From NCBI RefSeq assembly GCF_004834005.1, contig NZ_STFF01000005.1:496001-560000 (forward strand): a stretch of DNA of 64,000 nucleotides, written 5' to 3'. The notes under the pieces are model-generated. The model saw nothing but the letters and a program-made list of their open reading frames with translations. It searched no databases and was not told the origin of the DNA. Positions within the stretch are counted from its first letter, which is position 1. Each line of letters opens with the position of its first letter. Below, piece by piece: positions 33,050 to 41,256 of this stretch. The DNA is from Niastella caeni. Its GTDB lineage: Bacteria; Bacteroidota; Bacteroidia; Chitinophagales; Chitinophagaceae. Made by a program: the position numbers and the translations under genes.

Positions 33050-33595
33050 TTGGGAATAACACTAACATATACCGAACAGGAGTTGGTGTCTCTGTTACGT
33101 AACAGGGATAATAAAGCCTTTGCTTACTTGTACGATAATTATGCAGCGGCTTTGTACAGCATTATATTACAAATAGTGAGCGATGCTGAACTGGCCAATG
33201 ATGTAATGCAGGAAGTATTTGTAAATATCTGGCGCAGAATAGAACAGTACGATGCAGGCAAAGGCCGGTTGTTCACGTGGATGATGAATATTGCCCGGAA
33301 CGCCTCCATAGATACCCTTCGGTCGCGGAGCTACCAGAACAGCCGAAAAAACCAATCGATCGGGGACAACGTAGATACCTTACAGGTTAAGGATGTATTA
33401 CAACCGGGTGTAGATACGATCGGGTTGCGTAAAGTGCTGGAAAAATTAAAGGATGAGCAACGGATATTGATTGAACTGGCTTATTTTAAAGGATATACGC
33501 ATGAAGAGATCGCTGAGCTGGAAAAATTACCGCTCGGCACAGTGAAAACGCGGATACGGAATGCGCTCATTCAGTTACGAGGTTTATTAAAGTGA
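33050..33595 (+). CDS. ECF-type RNA polymerase sigma factor
   Basis: A 181-residue sigma-70 family factor with sigma2 (about 15-85: AFAYLYDNYAAALYSIIL, DVMQEVFVNIWRRIEQYD) and sigma4 (about 128-178: YTHEEIAELEKLPLGTVKTRIRNAL). No sigma3. It is closest in layout to the SigK group because it is followed by an RskA-like anti-sigma factor. It appears to start at TTG 33050; the frame upstream has no better start. It overlaps the anti-sigma gene by four bases (GTGA), implying coupled translation. Confidence 0.93.
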   Translation: MGITLTYTEQELVSLLRNRDNKAFAYLYDNYAAALYSIILQIVSDAELANDVMQEVFVNIWRRIEQYDAGKGRLFTWMMNIARNASIDTLRSRSYQNSRKNQSIGDNVDTLQVKDVLQPGVDTIGLRKVLEKLKDEQRILIELAYFKGYTHEEIAELEKLPLGTVKTRIRNALIQLRGLLK

Positions 33596-34425
33596 ATATA
33601 CAGGAATACATATCAAGTGGCATAGTTGAAAGCTATGTGTTGGGGCTTGCTGATGAGGCGGAACGGGCAAACTTTGAACAAATGTGCGCCCGGCATGCCG
33701 AAGTACGGGCAGCCCGGGAAGCCTTTGAGCTCTCCCTTGAACAACACGCCATAGCTTCACAAGTGGCGCCTCCTGCTCATTTGCGGCAAAACATTCTGCA
33801 GCAACTGTCAGGAGAATCGGCCACCGCAGTTACCGGAAGCGCGCCTGTGGTGCAAATGCAACCCATCAGGCGGTCAGGCGTACCTATGACCATACGGTAT
33901 GTAGCGGCAGCCAGCATTATTCTGCTGGTAGGAAGCGCAATTTTGAATTTCTATTATTTCAATAAATACAAAGAGTTCAGCCAACGCTACGACCAGTTAC
34001 TGGCCCAGCAAACCGACCTGGTTAAAAATAATACTGTCCTTCAAACCAAATTAACCAACTACGAACATACCATTGCCGGGCTAACCAATCCCAATATGGC
34101 GGTTATTAAAATGGACGGTAATTCGGTGCCTGCCAATGGCAGTCCGGCCCCGGCCAGCCTGGCAACCATTCTTTGGGATACCCAATCCAAAGACGTTTAC
34201 CTGATGGTGAATAACCTGCCGAAACCTGAATCCGGTAAACAATACCAGTTGTGGGCTATTGTAGATAATCAGCCTGTTGATGCCGGCATGCTCGATATGG
34301 CACATGGCCATGCAATGGTTAAAATGAAAAATATCCCCCGCGCTCAATTGTTTGCCATTACCCTGGAACAACAGGGTGGAAGTCCCACTCCTAAGGGCAA
34401 AATGTATGTGTTGGGAAAGGTGTGA
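33592..34425 (+). CDS. RskA-like anti-sigma factor
   Basis: A 277-residue membrane anti-sigma factor, GTG start overlapping the sigma stop codon. The cytosolic N-terminus (1-95) would bind the sigma factor (ESYVLGLADEAERANFEQM, the usual helical pattern without a zinc motif), one membrane helix at about 101-122, a short coiled coil (125-160), then the exported RskA C-terminal domain (ATILWDTQSKDVYLMVNNLP, YQLWAIVDNQPVDAGML). It would release the sigma factor upon regulated cleavage. Inducing signal unknown. Confidence 0.92.
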   Translation: MNIQEYISSGIVESYVLGLADEAERANFEQMCARHAEVRAAREAFELSLEQHAIASQVAPPAHLRQNILQQLSGESATAVTGSAPVVQMQPIRRSGVPMTIRYVAAASIILLVGSAILNFYYFNKYKEFSQRYDQLLAQQTDLVKNNTVLQTKLTNYEHTIAGLTNPNMAVIKMDGNSVPANGSPAPASLATILWDTQSKDVYLMVNNLPKPESGKQYQLWAIVDNQPVDAGMLDMAHGHAMVKMKNIPRAQLFAITLEQQGGSPTPKGKMYVLGKV

Positions 34426-34450
34426 AATTAATAAGCAGCAGAAAATTCCT

Positions 34451-34566
34451 GTTCCCGGTTGCCGGTTACCTGTTACCGGGCAAAAAATTTGGAGACCCCG
34501 ATTGCTTGCAGGGTACATCGAACTGCAATTACTGGCAACTGGTATCCCGAAACTGGTAACCGGTAT
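34451..34566. repeat. Inverted word-array element (GTTACCGG type)
   Basis: Left arm (34451-34480): GTTCCCG, GTTGCCG, GTTACCT, GTTACCG in tandem. Right arm (34531-34566): ACTGGCA, ACTGGTA, AACTGGTAACCGG, the inverted word. It ends about 30 bases before the VanZ start codon. Confidence 0.7.
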
Positions 34567-34596
34567 ATCTCTTTTTCCACTATCTTTCCTTCCTAT

Positions 34597-34989
34597 ATGA
34601 TGCGTCTTGTTAAAAAGCTTTGTACCTGGAAAATAATTCCTGTTGCCTGGACTGCCGTAACTATCTTTTTACTTTGTATCCCAGGGTCTGCCATTCCCAG
34701 TGCAGGTGTATTTGCCACAGAAGGAATAGATAAAGTGGTGCATGCCATATTGTTTGGCGGCATTGTTTTGCTGTGGGGCTTCAACCAGTATTTTCGTCGG
34801 GATGAGAAACAAAATTGGCAACGAATTATTGTTGTACTGACATTTTTTAGTGTGGGATTGGGGATTGGGTTAGAATTTCTACAACGTTACTATATTCCAA
34901 ATCGCAGTTTTGATGGTATTGATATCATAGCCGATTCGGCCGGTGCTATTGTTGCAGCTTTTTACCATTGGTTTGTAAGGGTGAGATAG
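34597..34989 (+). CDS. VanZ-family membrane protein
   Basis: A 130-residue VanZ-like protein. I start at ATG 34597, or the adjacent ATG 34600 (MRLVKKLCTWKIIPVAW); the 46 codons upstream are translated repeat sequence. Four membrane helices (about 11-28, 44-62, 72-93, 107-125) enclose the family pattern IPGS ... DKVVHAILFGG ... GLEFLQRYYIPNRSFDGIDIIADSAGA. VanZ proteins are small integral membrane proteins of unclear function, named for teicoplanin resistance; no resistance role is implied. Confidence 0.88.
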   Translation: MMRLVKKLCTWKIIPVAWTAVTIFLLCIPGSAIPSAGVFATEGIDKVVHAILFGGIVLLWGFNQYFRRDEKQNWQRIIVVLTFFSVGLGIGLEFLQRYYIPNRSFDGIDIIADSAGAIVAAFYHWFVRVR

Positions 34990-35031
34990 TAGTTGTGATA
35001 TGAAAATCAGTTAGTTATATAAAATAAAATA

Positions 35032-35051
35032 GCCCCTGTGGAAACAGGGGC
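35032..35051. other. Perfect 8-bp hairpin
   Basis: GCCCCTGT (35032-35039) and ACAGGGGC (35044-35051) pair perfectly with loop GGAA. There is no T-run on the plus strand; read on the minus strand it is followed by T-rich sequence, so it may be a weak terminator or an RNA stem just ahead of the 17-codon frame. Confidence 0.55.
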
Positions 35052-35540
35052 CGTAACCAAAACTAACTGCTTATGAGAAAATTGACTGCTTTGTGTGAGT
35101 CGTTAAAAAAGAACTTTATTATATAACGCAAATCCAATGCCATTAGTATAGATAAGCCCGTTAAAGTAAGATTAAAACCCTCGGGACTAACTGGTAAAGA
35201 ACTATGCGTTGAAATATCTAATGCAAAGGAACTACGTATTTCGGGATTTTCATCGAACTTCTTAAACTTTTTGTAAAACGTTAACATTCGCGTGTTTTTA
35301 AGATAGGGTAAAACATTTATAAGCACGTAAAAGCCCTAATTATAAACCGAACGAACGTTAATTTCAGCACTGCAAACTCTTTTAGCAAGTATCTGTCTTC
35401 GGTAAAATAAACCGTTATAACGGGTATTGATATACTTAGTTGAATTAATGGAAATTTAATGCCGGTTTCTTAAGGTATTGCATTGCCTGATTGTTATTAC
35501 AACTTGTCTCTTCAGATAAGTAAGAAGTGTAAGCCCTGAG

Positions 35541-35584
35541 TGCAACCCTGATCCCACCTGCATTACAGGCTAAGAAAGGGTGCA
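35541..35584. ncRNA. Possible folded RNA element
   Basis: TGCAACCCT (35541-35549) can pair with AGGGTGCA (35577-35584) around an inner hairpin CCTG/CAGG (35557-35569). The nested stems suggest structure, but no family is recognised and no promoter is seen. Confidence 0.25.
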
Positions 35585-35658
35585 GTCTTTCTAGCGCTTT
35601 CACTTTACTATTGATCTGCATGAATTATCCGATACTGATGAATGAGTTAACTAAATAA

Positions 35659-35688
35659 AAAAACGTCCCGATGTAGCGGGACGTTTTT
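35659..35688. terminator. Bidirectional terminator of prfA
   Basis: AAAAACGTCCCG (35659-35670) pairs perfectly with CGGGACGTTTTT (35677-35688), loop of six, with A-run and T-run on either side. Confidence 0.9.
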
Positions 35689-35707
35689 ATTGTGGTTCTT
35701 TTAATAC

Positions 35708-36772
35708 TTAATTCTGCTTAGTTAACTTTTCAGCGTTTTCAGCAAATTGTAATGCATCAATAAACTCCTGCACATTGCCATTCATTACATCATCTAAATT
35801 GTAAACGGTAAGGCCAATGCGATGATCCGTAATACGGCCTTGTGGGTAATTGTATGTTCTGATCTTTGCGCTACGGTCACCAGAGCTTACCAGGCTTTTT
35901 CTATGCCGCGAAATTTCTTCTTCCTGTTTACGAACTTGTTCCTCATACAATCTGGTACGCAACATTTGCATGGCTTTTTCCCGGTTACCTAACTGGGTAC
36001 GTTCTGTTTGACACATCACTACCGTACCGGTAGGAAGGTGGGTTAAAATAACTTTTGTTTCCACCTTGTTTACGTTCTGACCACCAGCGCCACCGCTTCG
36101 TGCAGTTTCCATTTTAACTTCGCTGTCTTTCACTTCCACATCTACTTCTTCCGCTTCAGGCATTACCGCTACCGTAGCAGCAGAGGTATGCACCCGGCCC
36201 GAGGTTTCTGTGTCTGGAACGCGTTGTACGCGGTGTACACCACTTTCAAATTTCATGGTGCCATATACATCTTCACCTATAATTTCTAACTGAACTTCTT
36301 TATAGCCCCCTACAGTACCTTCCGATTCACTTAATACCGCAGTTTTCCAGCCTTTCTTTTCGCAATAGCGCAGGTACATGCGCAGGAGGTCGCCGGCAAA
36401 TAAGCTGGCTTCATCACCGCCCGTACCGGCCCGTATTTCAAGAATGGCATTCTTCTCGTCCTGCGGATCTTTGGGGATCAGCAACTGGCGAATATGGGCT
36501 TCGAGCTTTTCTTTATTCTCTTCCAATGGGGGCAGTTCTTCCTTGGCCAGCTCCCGTAACTCGGCATCTTCGCCGCCCAGGGCTTCTTTGTAAACCTCCA
36601 GATCGCCCAATACCTTTTTATATTCCTCGTACGCTTTTACAATTTTCTCCAGGCTGCGATACTCCTGGCTCATGGCCCTGAATTTCCTGTTATTGCCCAC
36701 AATTTCAGGATTGGTCAATGCTACTCCAAGGTCCTCAAACTTTGCTTTTATGGCTTCCAGCTTGTCTAACAT
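35708..36772 (-). CDS. prfA: Peptide chain release factor 1
   Basis: The 354-residue class I release factor for UAA/UAG. GGQ motif at 230-232 within SGGAGGQNVNKVETKV, which reaches the peptidyl-transferase centre. The tripeptide recognition region reads PDT (186-188) in VQRVPDTETSGRVHTSAATV, where E. coli RF1 has PAT. The RF1-type N-terminal domain is present. Start ATG 36772 gives a normal length. A minus-strand -7 box lies at 36892-36899. Confidence 0.96.
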   Translation of the reverse strand: MLDKLEAIKAKFEDLGVALTNPEIVGNNRKFRAMSQEYRSLEKIVKAYEEYKKVLGDLEVYKEALGGEDAELRELAKEELPPLEENKEKLEAHIRQLLIPKDPQDEKNAILEIRAGTGGDEASLFAGDLLRMYLRYCEKKGWKTAVLSESEGTVGGYKEVQLEIIGEDVYGTMKFESGVHRVQRVPDTETSGRVHTSAATVAVMPEAEEVDVEVKDSEVKMETARSGGAGGQNVNKVETKVILTHLPTGTVVMCQTERTQLGNREKAMQMLRTRLYEEQVRKQEEEISRHRKSLVSSGDRSAKIRTYNYPQGRITDHRIGLTVYNLDDVMNGNVQEFIDALQFAENAEKLTKQN

Positions 36773-36782
36773 AGTTTTGACT

Positions 36783-36899
36783 TAATTTTGAACAGTCGGG
36801 GTATTGGGCGTGCCACGGTTAACCCTGGCAACGCAAACAACCGTGGCACGCCTGCAAAGACTTGCCATTCTCCGACAGTTATTAAAACCTGCAAAGTTA
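36783..36899. promoter_or_regulatory. Overlapping divergent promoter region
   Basis: TAATTTTG (36783-36790) is a plus-strand -7 box pointing toward the amidohydrolase gene, and CAAAGTTA (36892-36899) is a minus-strand -7 box (TAACTTTG) pointing toward prfA. The two would transcribe toward each other across the GGCGTGCCACGG hairpin between them. Confidence 0.35.
36807..36852. repeat. GGCGTGCCACGG hairpin, copy 2
   Basis: GGCGTGCCACGGTT (36807-36820) and AACCGTGGCACGCC (36839-36852) are perfect inverted repeats, 18-base loop. The left arm is identical to that of copy 1 at 25845. No T-run follows, so it is not a plain terminator here. Confidence 0.75.
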
Positions 36900-36916
36900 A
36901 TTGTTTCATTGCTTAC

Positions 36917-38086
36917 ATGAATTACAGAAAGTTTCAGGCAGATCATTTATTTACCGGTGGTGAATGGTTATCAGGCGATTCCGTTTTGGTTACCAGCCAG
37001 GAAGGTGAAATTGCAGATATAGTACCGGTTGCGGAGGCGGGGGGAGATATAGAAACTTTTTCCGGCATATTATGCCCTGGTTTTGTGAACTGCCATTGCC
37101 ACCTGGAGCTGAGCCATATGAAAGGTATTGTTCCGGAAAAGACCGGAATGATCGATTTCCTGGTGCGGGTAATTCAACAGCGCGGTTTTGATGCGGGGAT
37201 CATAAAAAACGCCATAGCGGAAGCAGAAAATAGCATGCTGCAAAATGGGATAGTGGCGGTGGGAGATATTTGCAATACCGCTAATACGGTGGAACAGAAA
37301 AAGGCAGGCCGGCTGCTGTATCATAATTTCATTGAGACCATGGGCTTTATTGAAAGCACGGCCGCACAGCGGTTCGAAGCGTCCCGGGCGGTGTATGAGC
37401 AGTTTGCCCGGTTGTACAGAACGCCTGTTGAATCAAATTCAATAGTACCACATGCGCCGTATTCCGTTTCTCCCGCATTATTTCAACTGATCACCCGTTT
37501 TCCCGGTAATCACCTGCTTACGATCCACAACCAGGAAAGCGCGGCAGAAAGGGAGTTTATTGAGAAAGGAAGCGGCGATTTTCACCGGTTGTACCAGGCG
37601 CTGAACGTCGACATCTCTTTTTACAAGCCCAGGGAAGAACAAAGCCTCAAAACATATCTTTCACATTTTCTACCTAATCAATCGCTGATACTGGTGCATA
37701 ATGTAACCACCAATAAAGAAGATTTGGAGGTGATTGCAAGCGGCCAGTTGCCAATTGCCAATTTGTTTTTTTGTGTTTGTGCGAATGCGAATATTTATAT
37801 CGGCAATCCTTTGCCGGATATTGATCTGTTGCGTCAATATAAGGCTGCCATTACGGTTGGAACCGATAGCCTGGCATCGAATCACCAGTTGAGCATCCTG
37901 GCAGAACTGCAAACAATTCATCAGTATTTTCCGCATATAGAAACAGGCGAGTTATTGCAGTGGGCTACGCTGAACGGGGCTCAGGCCCTGCAACTGGATG
38001 ATGTGCTGGGTAGTTTTGAGCCGGGGAAGAAGCCGGGAATTATAATTGTGGACGAAGATTTCTCTCAGGTTAAAAGGTTGCTTTGA
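36917..38086 (+). CDS. Amidohydrolase family protein
   Basis: A 389-residue metal-dependent hydrolase of the cytosine deaminase/chlorohydrolase group. I start at ATG 36917 (MNYRKFQADHLFTGGEWL); the in-frame codons upstream encode translated hairpin. Metal ligands: HxH (H60, H62 in GFVNCHCHLELSHMKG), a histidine in VPHAPYSVSP, LLTIHNQESA, and the aspartate in VGTDSLASNHQLS. The family hydrolyses C-N bonds of purine-like or related compounds; substrate is not predictable. No cofactor pathway genes are adjacent. Confidence 0.9.
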   Translation: MNYRKFQADHLFTGGEWLSGDSVLVTSQEGEIADIVPVAEAGGDIETFSGILCPGFVNCHCHLELSHMKGIVPEKTGMIDFLVRVIQQRGFDAGIIKNAIAEAENSMLQNGIVAVGDICNTANTVEQKKAGRLLYHNFIETMGFIESTAAQRFEASRAVYEQFARLYRTPVESNSIVPHAPYSVSPALFQLITRFPGNHLLTIHNQESAAEREFIEKGSGDFHRLYQALNVDISFYKPREEQSLKTYLSHFLPNQSLILVHNVTTNKEDLEVIASGQLPIANLFFCVCANANIYIGNPLPDIDLLRQYKAAITVGTDSLASNHQLSILAELQTIHQYFPHIETGELLQWATLNGAQALQLDDVLGSFEPGKKPGIIIVDEDFSQVKRLL

Positions 38087-38182
38087 GTTCTTAGTTCTTG
38101 AGTTCATTAGTTATTAAGTTCGTTAGTTCTAAGTAACCTAATCAACAAACTGAACTCAATAACTTACTAACTTATGAACTTG
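38085..38182. repeat. Inverted word-array element (AGTTC type)
   Basis: Left arm (38085-38130): GAGTTCTTAGTTC, TTGAGTTC, ATTAGTT, ATTAAGTTC, GTTAGTTC in tandem. Right arm (38150-38182): CTGAACTC, AATAACTTAC, TAACTTATGAACTTG, inverted. It lies between convergent genes, starting on the upstream stop codon. Confidence 0.7.
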
Positions 38183-38209
38183 TACCTTTCAGCACTCGAT
38201 ATATAATAT

Positions 38210-38950
38210 TTATCCAAGAACTTCTTGTAATACCGGTAAAGTTTTCATTACCCCAAAATCCTGAACATGCAACGCATAATAGGCCTGGTAAGCCTGCAAC
38301 AAAATTCGCCTGGTTTCCTGGTTAAGTTTTAACTGCGTTAACTCGTGCGGTTGCATCACTTTTAGCAGTTGGGAAGTAATATAACTATAAGGATGGCCTA
38401 AGAAATGCGGATGAACCGGATGCTCATGTACAAATTCGCCTTCCTGTAAATCGAGATAAGTAGTTTGATCGGTATAGCGGTCGCTGAAACGGAACCCATA
38501 GAACGCCGCCAGGTGTAATGCAAAATACAAAGGGAAATTACCCACTACCTGTTCATCGGCTTTATCCAAATGCGTAAACGCATCTTCTGCAAAATAGAAC
38601 AGCTCGGGATTTGATTCCGGTTGTTTAAGTGTTTTTGACAACAGCTCTACCATGAACAGCGCCACTGAATTCTTTACTACATCAAAAAAAACATGCTGGT
38701 ATAAATAACTCCATTTAAACTCACGCAGCCGTTGCAGGTGATGTAATTCGTTATGATAGGCAACCAGGTCAAGGATGGCGCCCGGTTGAAACAGGTTGGC
38801 TTTGCCACTTCCTTTTTTGGAAGAGGTGCGCACTCCATTCACGATGTACGATTGTATGCCGAACAGCTCTGTAAAAATAGTGACGATCACACTGGTCTCG
38901 CCATATTTTACGGTCCGTAATACAATGCCTTTGGTTTTATGGAGCGTCAT
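38210..38950 (-). CDS. recO: DNA repair protein RecO
   Basis: A 246-residue RecO, which displaces SSB and helps load RecA at gaps. N-terminal OB-fold: KTKGIVLRTVKYGETSVIVTIF, FTELFGIQSYIVNGVRTSSK. The helical C-terminal part (about 85-240) has FAEDAFTHLDKADEQVVGNF and LQEGEFVHEHP. The four-cysteine zinc motif of some RecO proteins is absent. Its start overlaps the stop of porZ by four bases (ATGA), so the two are translationally coupled. Confidence 0.93.
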   Translation of the reverse strand: MTLHKTKGIVLRTVKYGETSVIVTIFTELFGIQSYIVNGVRTSSKKGSGKANLFQPGAILDLVAYHNELHHLQRLREFKWSYLYQHVFFDVVKNSVALFMVELLSKTLKQPESNPELFYFAEDAFTHLDKADEQVVGNFPLYFALHLAAFYGFRFSDRYTDQTTYLDLQEGEFVHEHPVHPHFLGHPYSYITSQLLKVMQPHELTQLKLNQETRRILLQAYQAYYALHVQDFGVMKTLPVLQEVLG

Positions 38951-41256
38951 TTTTGTATAAATACAATTTTAGTGACCAGTTTTTGCTGATGGGTTTCATC
39001 GCTTGTCAATACCAGATATATACCGCTTGAGATGGTGCGGCCTTTATAATCCTTTCCATTCCAAATAGCCTGACTGCCCAATGCCCTTGTTTGATATACC
39101 AGGCGGCCATTCAATTCGGTGATTTTTACAATGGCATTGTGGGCAACCCCTCTAATGGCAATGGTGCCGGTATAGCCCGGCGGTACGGGATTGGGAAATA
39201 CCAATGCTTCATTATGGGTTTCTGTTGTTTCGGTAGCGGTACTTCGAAAAGAACAAATGCCTTTAGCTGTTGCAAAAAATACTTCACCGGTTTTGCCATC
39301 GATGGCAATTTGCTTTACATCATTGCTCAACAGCGGACTGTTGCTTTCAGTAAAACGATATATAGTTTTTTCAGCGTCTGCGCTAATGAGCCATACCCCG
39401 TTTTGCGTGCCTACCCATTTACGATCGGCGCCATCTACAACAATGGCCTGCACCTGTTCATCTCTAAACAAATAGCCGGCAAAATTATCCTGCTGAACAA
39501 TGGGTAATACCGCATCACATCCCTGGTTGGTAAATACCTGCTGTGGGCATTGAATAACCCCGATGCCCCTGGACGTACCAGCCCAAATAAAATTGTTTTT
39601 ATCTTTTGCAATACAAAGTACATTATTATCGGGCAGGTTGCCATTTCCTTTTCCGGTATGGTACAACTTCCACTGATCGTCGCCGGGATTATCGATCGAT
39701 TGACCATGATTGAAACAAACCAATCCATTTGCCTTTGGTAATACCATCCATTTCTGGTTGTTGTCATCTACCACTATTTGCGAAACCGCTTGTTCAACCA
39801 TGGCGTATGGAATAATGAATGATCGCCAGGTGCCATCTGCTTTTTTTACATGCACCGGGTCATCTCCACCATAATTGGCCACCCACAGGTTATTCTCTGC
39901 ATCAAAACAAAGACCACTCACGCGGTAACTCGACAGGTTAAAATAAGCAGGCTTTATAACTGAATTTTGTTTGAAGATGGTTATGGAGTTATCGCTTTTT
40001 ATGTTCGCCAACCCGCCGCCAAAGGAACCGGTCCATACGCTTTCGTTGGTAGGGTCAATAGCTACCGAAACCAGATCTGTCAGTGTATCGAGTGCGGGAA
40101 AACGCGAACCATTAAAATAACCCCAGGTGTTATTGCTGAATTGAAACACGCCGTTTTTATTATTAAGCGGTTCCCAATTAGCGCTTACCCCGCCTGCTGC
40201 TACCCATAGTGTGTTATGTAGAAACTGCATGCTGCCGGTTGCAATAGATAATGGTGCGTCTGGCGACAAACGGTTAAATGCAGTACCGGTGAAATTCGAC
40301 AAACCGGTTAATGTATCAGCGATGTAAAATTCATTTTGAAATATAATTGCCTGCCGGGGTGATCGAATAAGTTGTGCATCTGTGATGGCTCTGTCAAATG
40401 AACCGGTTGCGGTGAGAACAACAATACGGGCCATGTTGTTATTGGTTTCGGTCAGGAGAATGCTGTTGTTCGAAACAGTACAGTTCTTAATAGTCCATCC
40501 ATCGCGATAAAACAAACCCCAGCTATTTCCCGATTGCAACCAGAGTGAATCATTTTTTACAGCCAGCACTTTGTTTTGTACCGACGCCAGCGATTGTACT
40601 TGACCAACCGGTAATCCATTTGAACCTGAGATCAATTGCCAGTTGCGAAAGTCGGCCAGGTTAACGCCGCTAAGAGGTGCTTTCTTTATGCCTTCCTGCG
40701 TAGCTGCATATAAAAAAGTACCGTCACTGGTAATGGCATTCACTTTTATGGCGCTGCCGACACTACCGATGATGTAGGTGTCTTTTATTTCGTATTTATC
40801 GAGGTTGATGGCAACAATACCGAACCCGGTGGCGAGGTAAGCCAGTTGCTGATGAATGAAAACAGACTGAATGCTTTTGTCGCCGGCAGTGGATGCGTTT
40901 TTAAGGGCGTTAATATTGATTGCCCTGTTATCAACCAATACATCAATATTACTGTTGTTGTAGGCTATTACAACACGTTGGCCGTTTGGTTCGGCGGCAA
41001 TAGCGCTGATACCGGTTTCGGTAAGGCCATTGATTTTGCTCCAGCGTTCAATACTGTTATTGGATGGATCAAGGGAGAACAGGCTATAGGGCGTAACGGC
41101 CCACACCTTATCGGTGGTGTAGGTAACGCCGGTTACCTGTTGATAGGGTAAGTGATCTCGCCATTGACCTATTGGCTGTATTTGTGCCCGGGAAACGAAC
41201 GGAATGGTGAGCGCCACGCAATAAAAGGCCAGGATCCGTTGTAGCATAGTTTTCAA
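38947..41256 (-). CDS. porZ: PorZ-like type IX secretion protein
   Basis: A 769-residue exported protein with signal peptide (cut after VSRAQ). The N-terminus IGQWRDHLPYQQVTGVTYTT, then TPYSLFSLDPSNNSIERWSK and NGLTETGISAIA, matches PorZ, which delivers A-LPS to cargo during type IX secretion in Porphyromonas. Two beta-propeller halves (two-component-regulator propeller repeats, e.g. NNLWVANYGGDDPV, NNFIWAGTSRGIGV) are followed by a type IX C-terminal sorting domain (about 690-769: FPNPVPPGYTGTIAIRG, VKITELNGRLVYQT, SSGIYLVLT). It may start at M4. It is coupled to recO, a common Bacteroidota arrangement. Confidence 0.88.
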   Translation of the reverse strand: MKTMLQRILAFYCVALTIPFVSRAQIQPIGQWRDHLPYQQVTGVTYTTDKVWAVTPYSLFSLDPSNNSIERWSKINGLTETGISAIAAEPNGQRVVIAYNNSNIDVLVDNRAININALKNASTAGDKSIQSVFIHQQLAYLATGFGIVAINLDKYEIKDTYIIGSVGSAIKVNAITSDGTFLYAATQEGIKKAPLSGVNLADFRNWQLISGSNGLPVGQVQSLASVQNKVLAVKNDSLWLQSGNSWGLFYRDGWTIKNCTVSNNSILLTETNNNMARIVVLTATGSFDRAITDAQLIRSPRQAIIFQNEFYIADTLTGLSNFTGTAFNRLSPDAPLSIATGSMQFLHNTLWVAAGGVSANWEPLNNKNGVFQFSNNTWGYFNGSRFPALDTLTDLVSVAIDPTNESVWTGSFGGGLANIKSDNSITIFKQNSVIKPAYFNLSSYRVSGLCFDAENNLWVANYGGDDPVHVKKADGTWRSFIIPYAMVEQAVSQIVVDDNNQKWMVLPKANGLVCFNHGQSIDNPGDDQWKLYHTGKGNGNLPDNNVLCIAKDKNNFIWAGTSRGIGVIQCPQQVFTNQGCDAVLPIVQQDNFAGYLFRDEQVQAIVVDGADRKWVGTQNGVWLISADAEKTIYRFTESNSPLLSNDVKQIAIDGKTGEVFFATAKGICSFRSTATETTETHNEALVFPNPVPPGYTGTIAIRGVAHNAIVKITELNGRLVYQTRALGSQAIWNGKDYKGRTISSGIYLVLTSDETHQQKLVTKIVFIQK

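Larger units (their letters stand above)
34990..35707. other. 718-bp spacer with hairpins and a 17-codon frame
   Basis: No long gene is supported; an 87-codon minus-strand frame at 35063-35326 has weak protein character. It holds the GCCCCTGT hairpin (35032-35051), a 17-codon frame MRKLTALCESLKKNFII (35073-35126), a possible folded element (35541-35584) and the prfA terminator (35659-35688). Confidence 0.5.

Noticed and set aside
35063..35326. 87-codon minus-strand frame
   Set aside because: Weak protein character and no promoter; the downstream hairpin is not a clear terminator for it.
35708..36772. Release factor 2 instead of release factor 1
   Set aside because: The recognition loop reads P-x-T and length and N-terminal domain fit RF1; RF2 has SPF and usually a programmed frameshift.
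36783..36916. N-terminal extension of the amidohydrolase to 36788
   Set aside because: The extra codons translate the GGCGTGCCACGG hairpin and the family starts at about ATG 36917.
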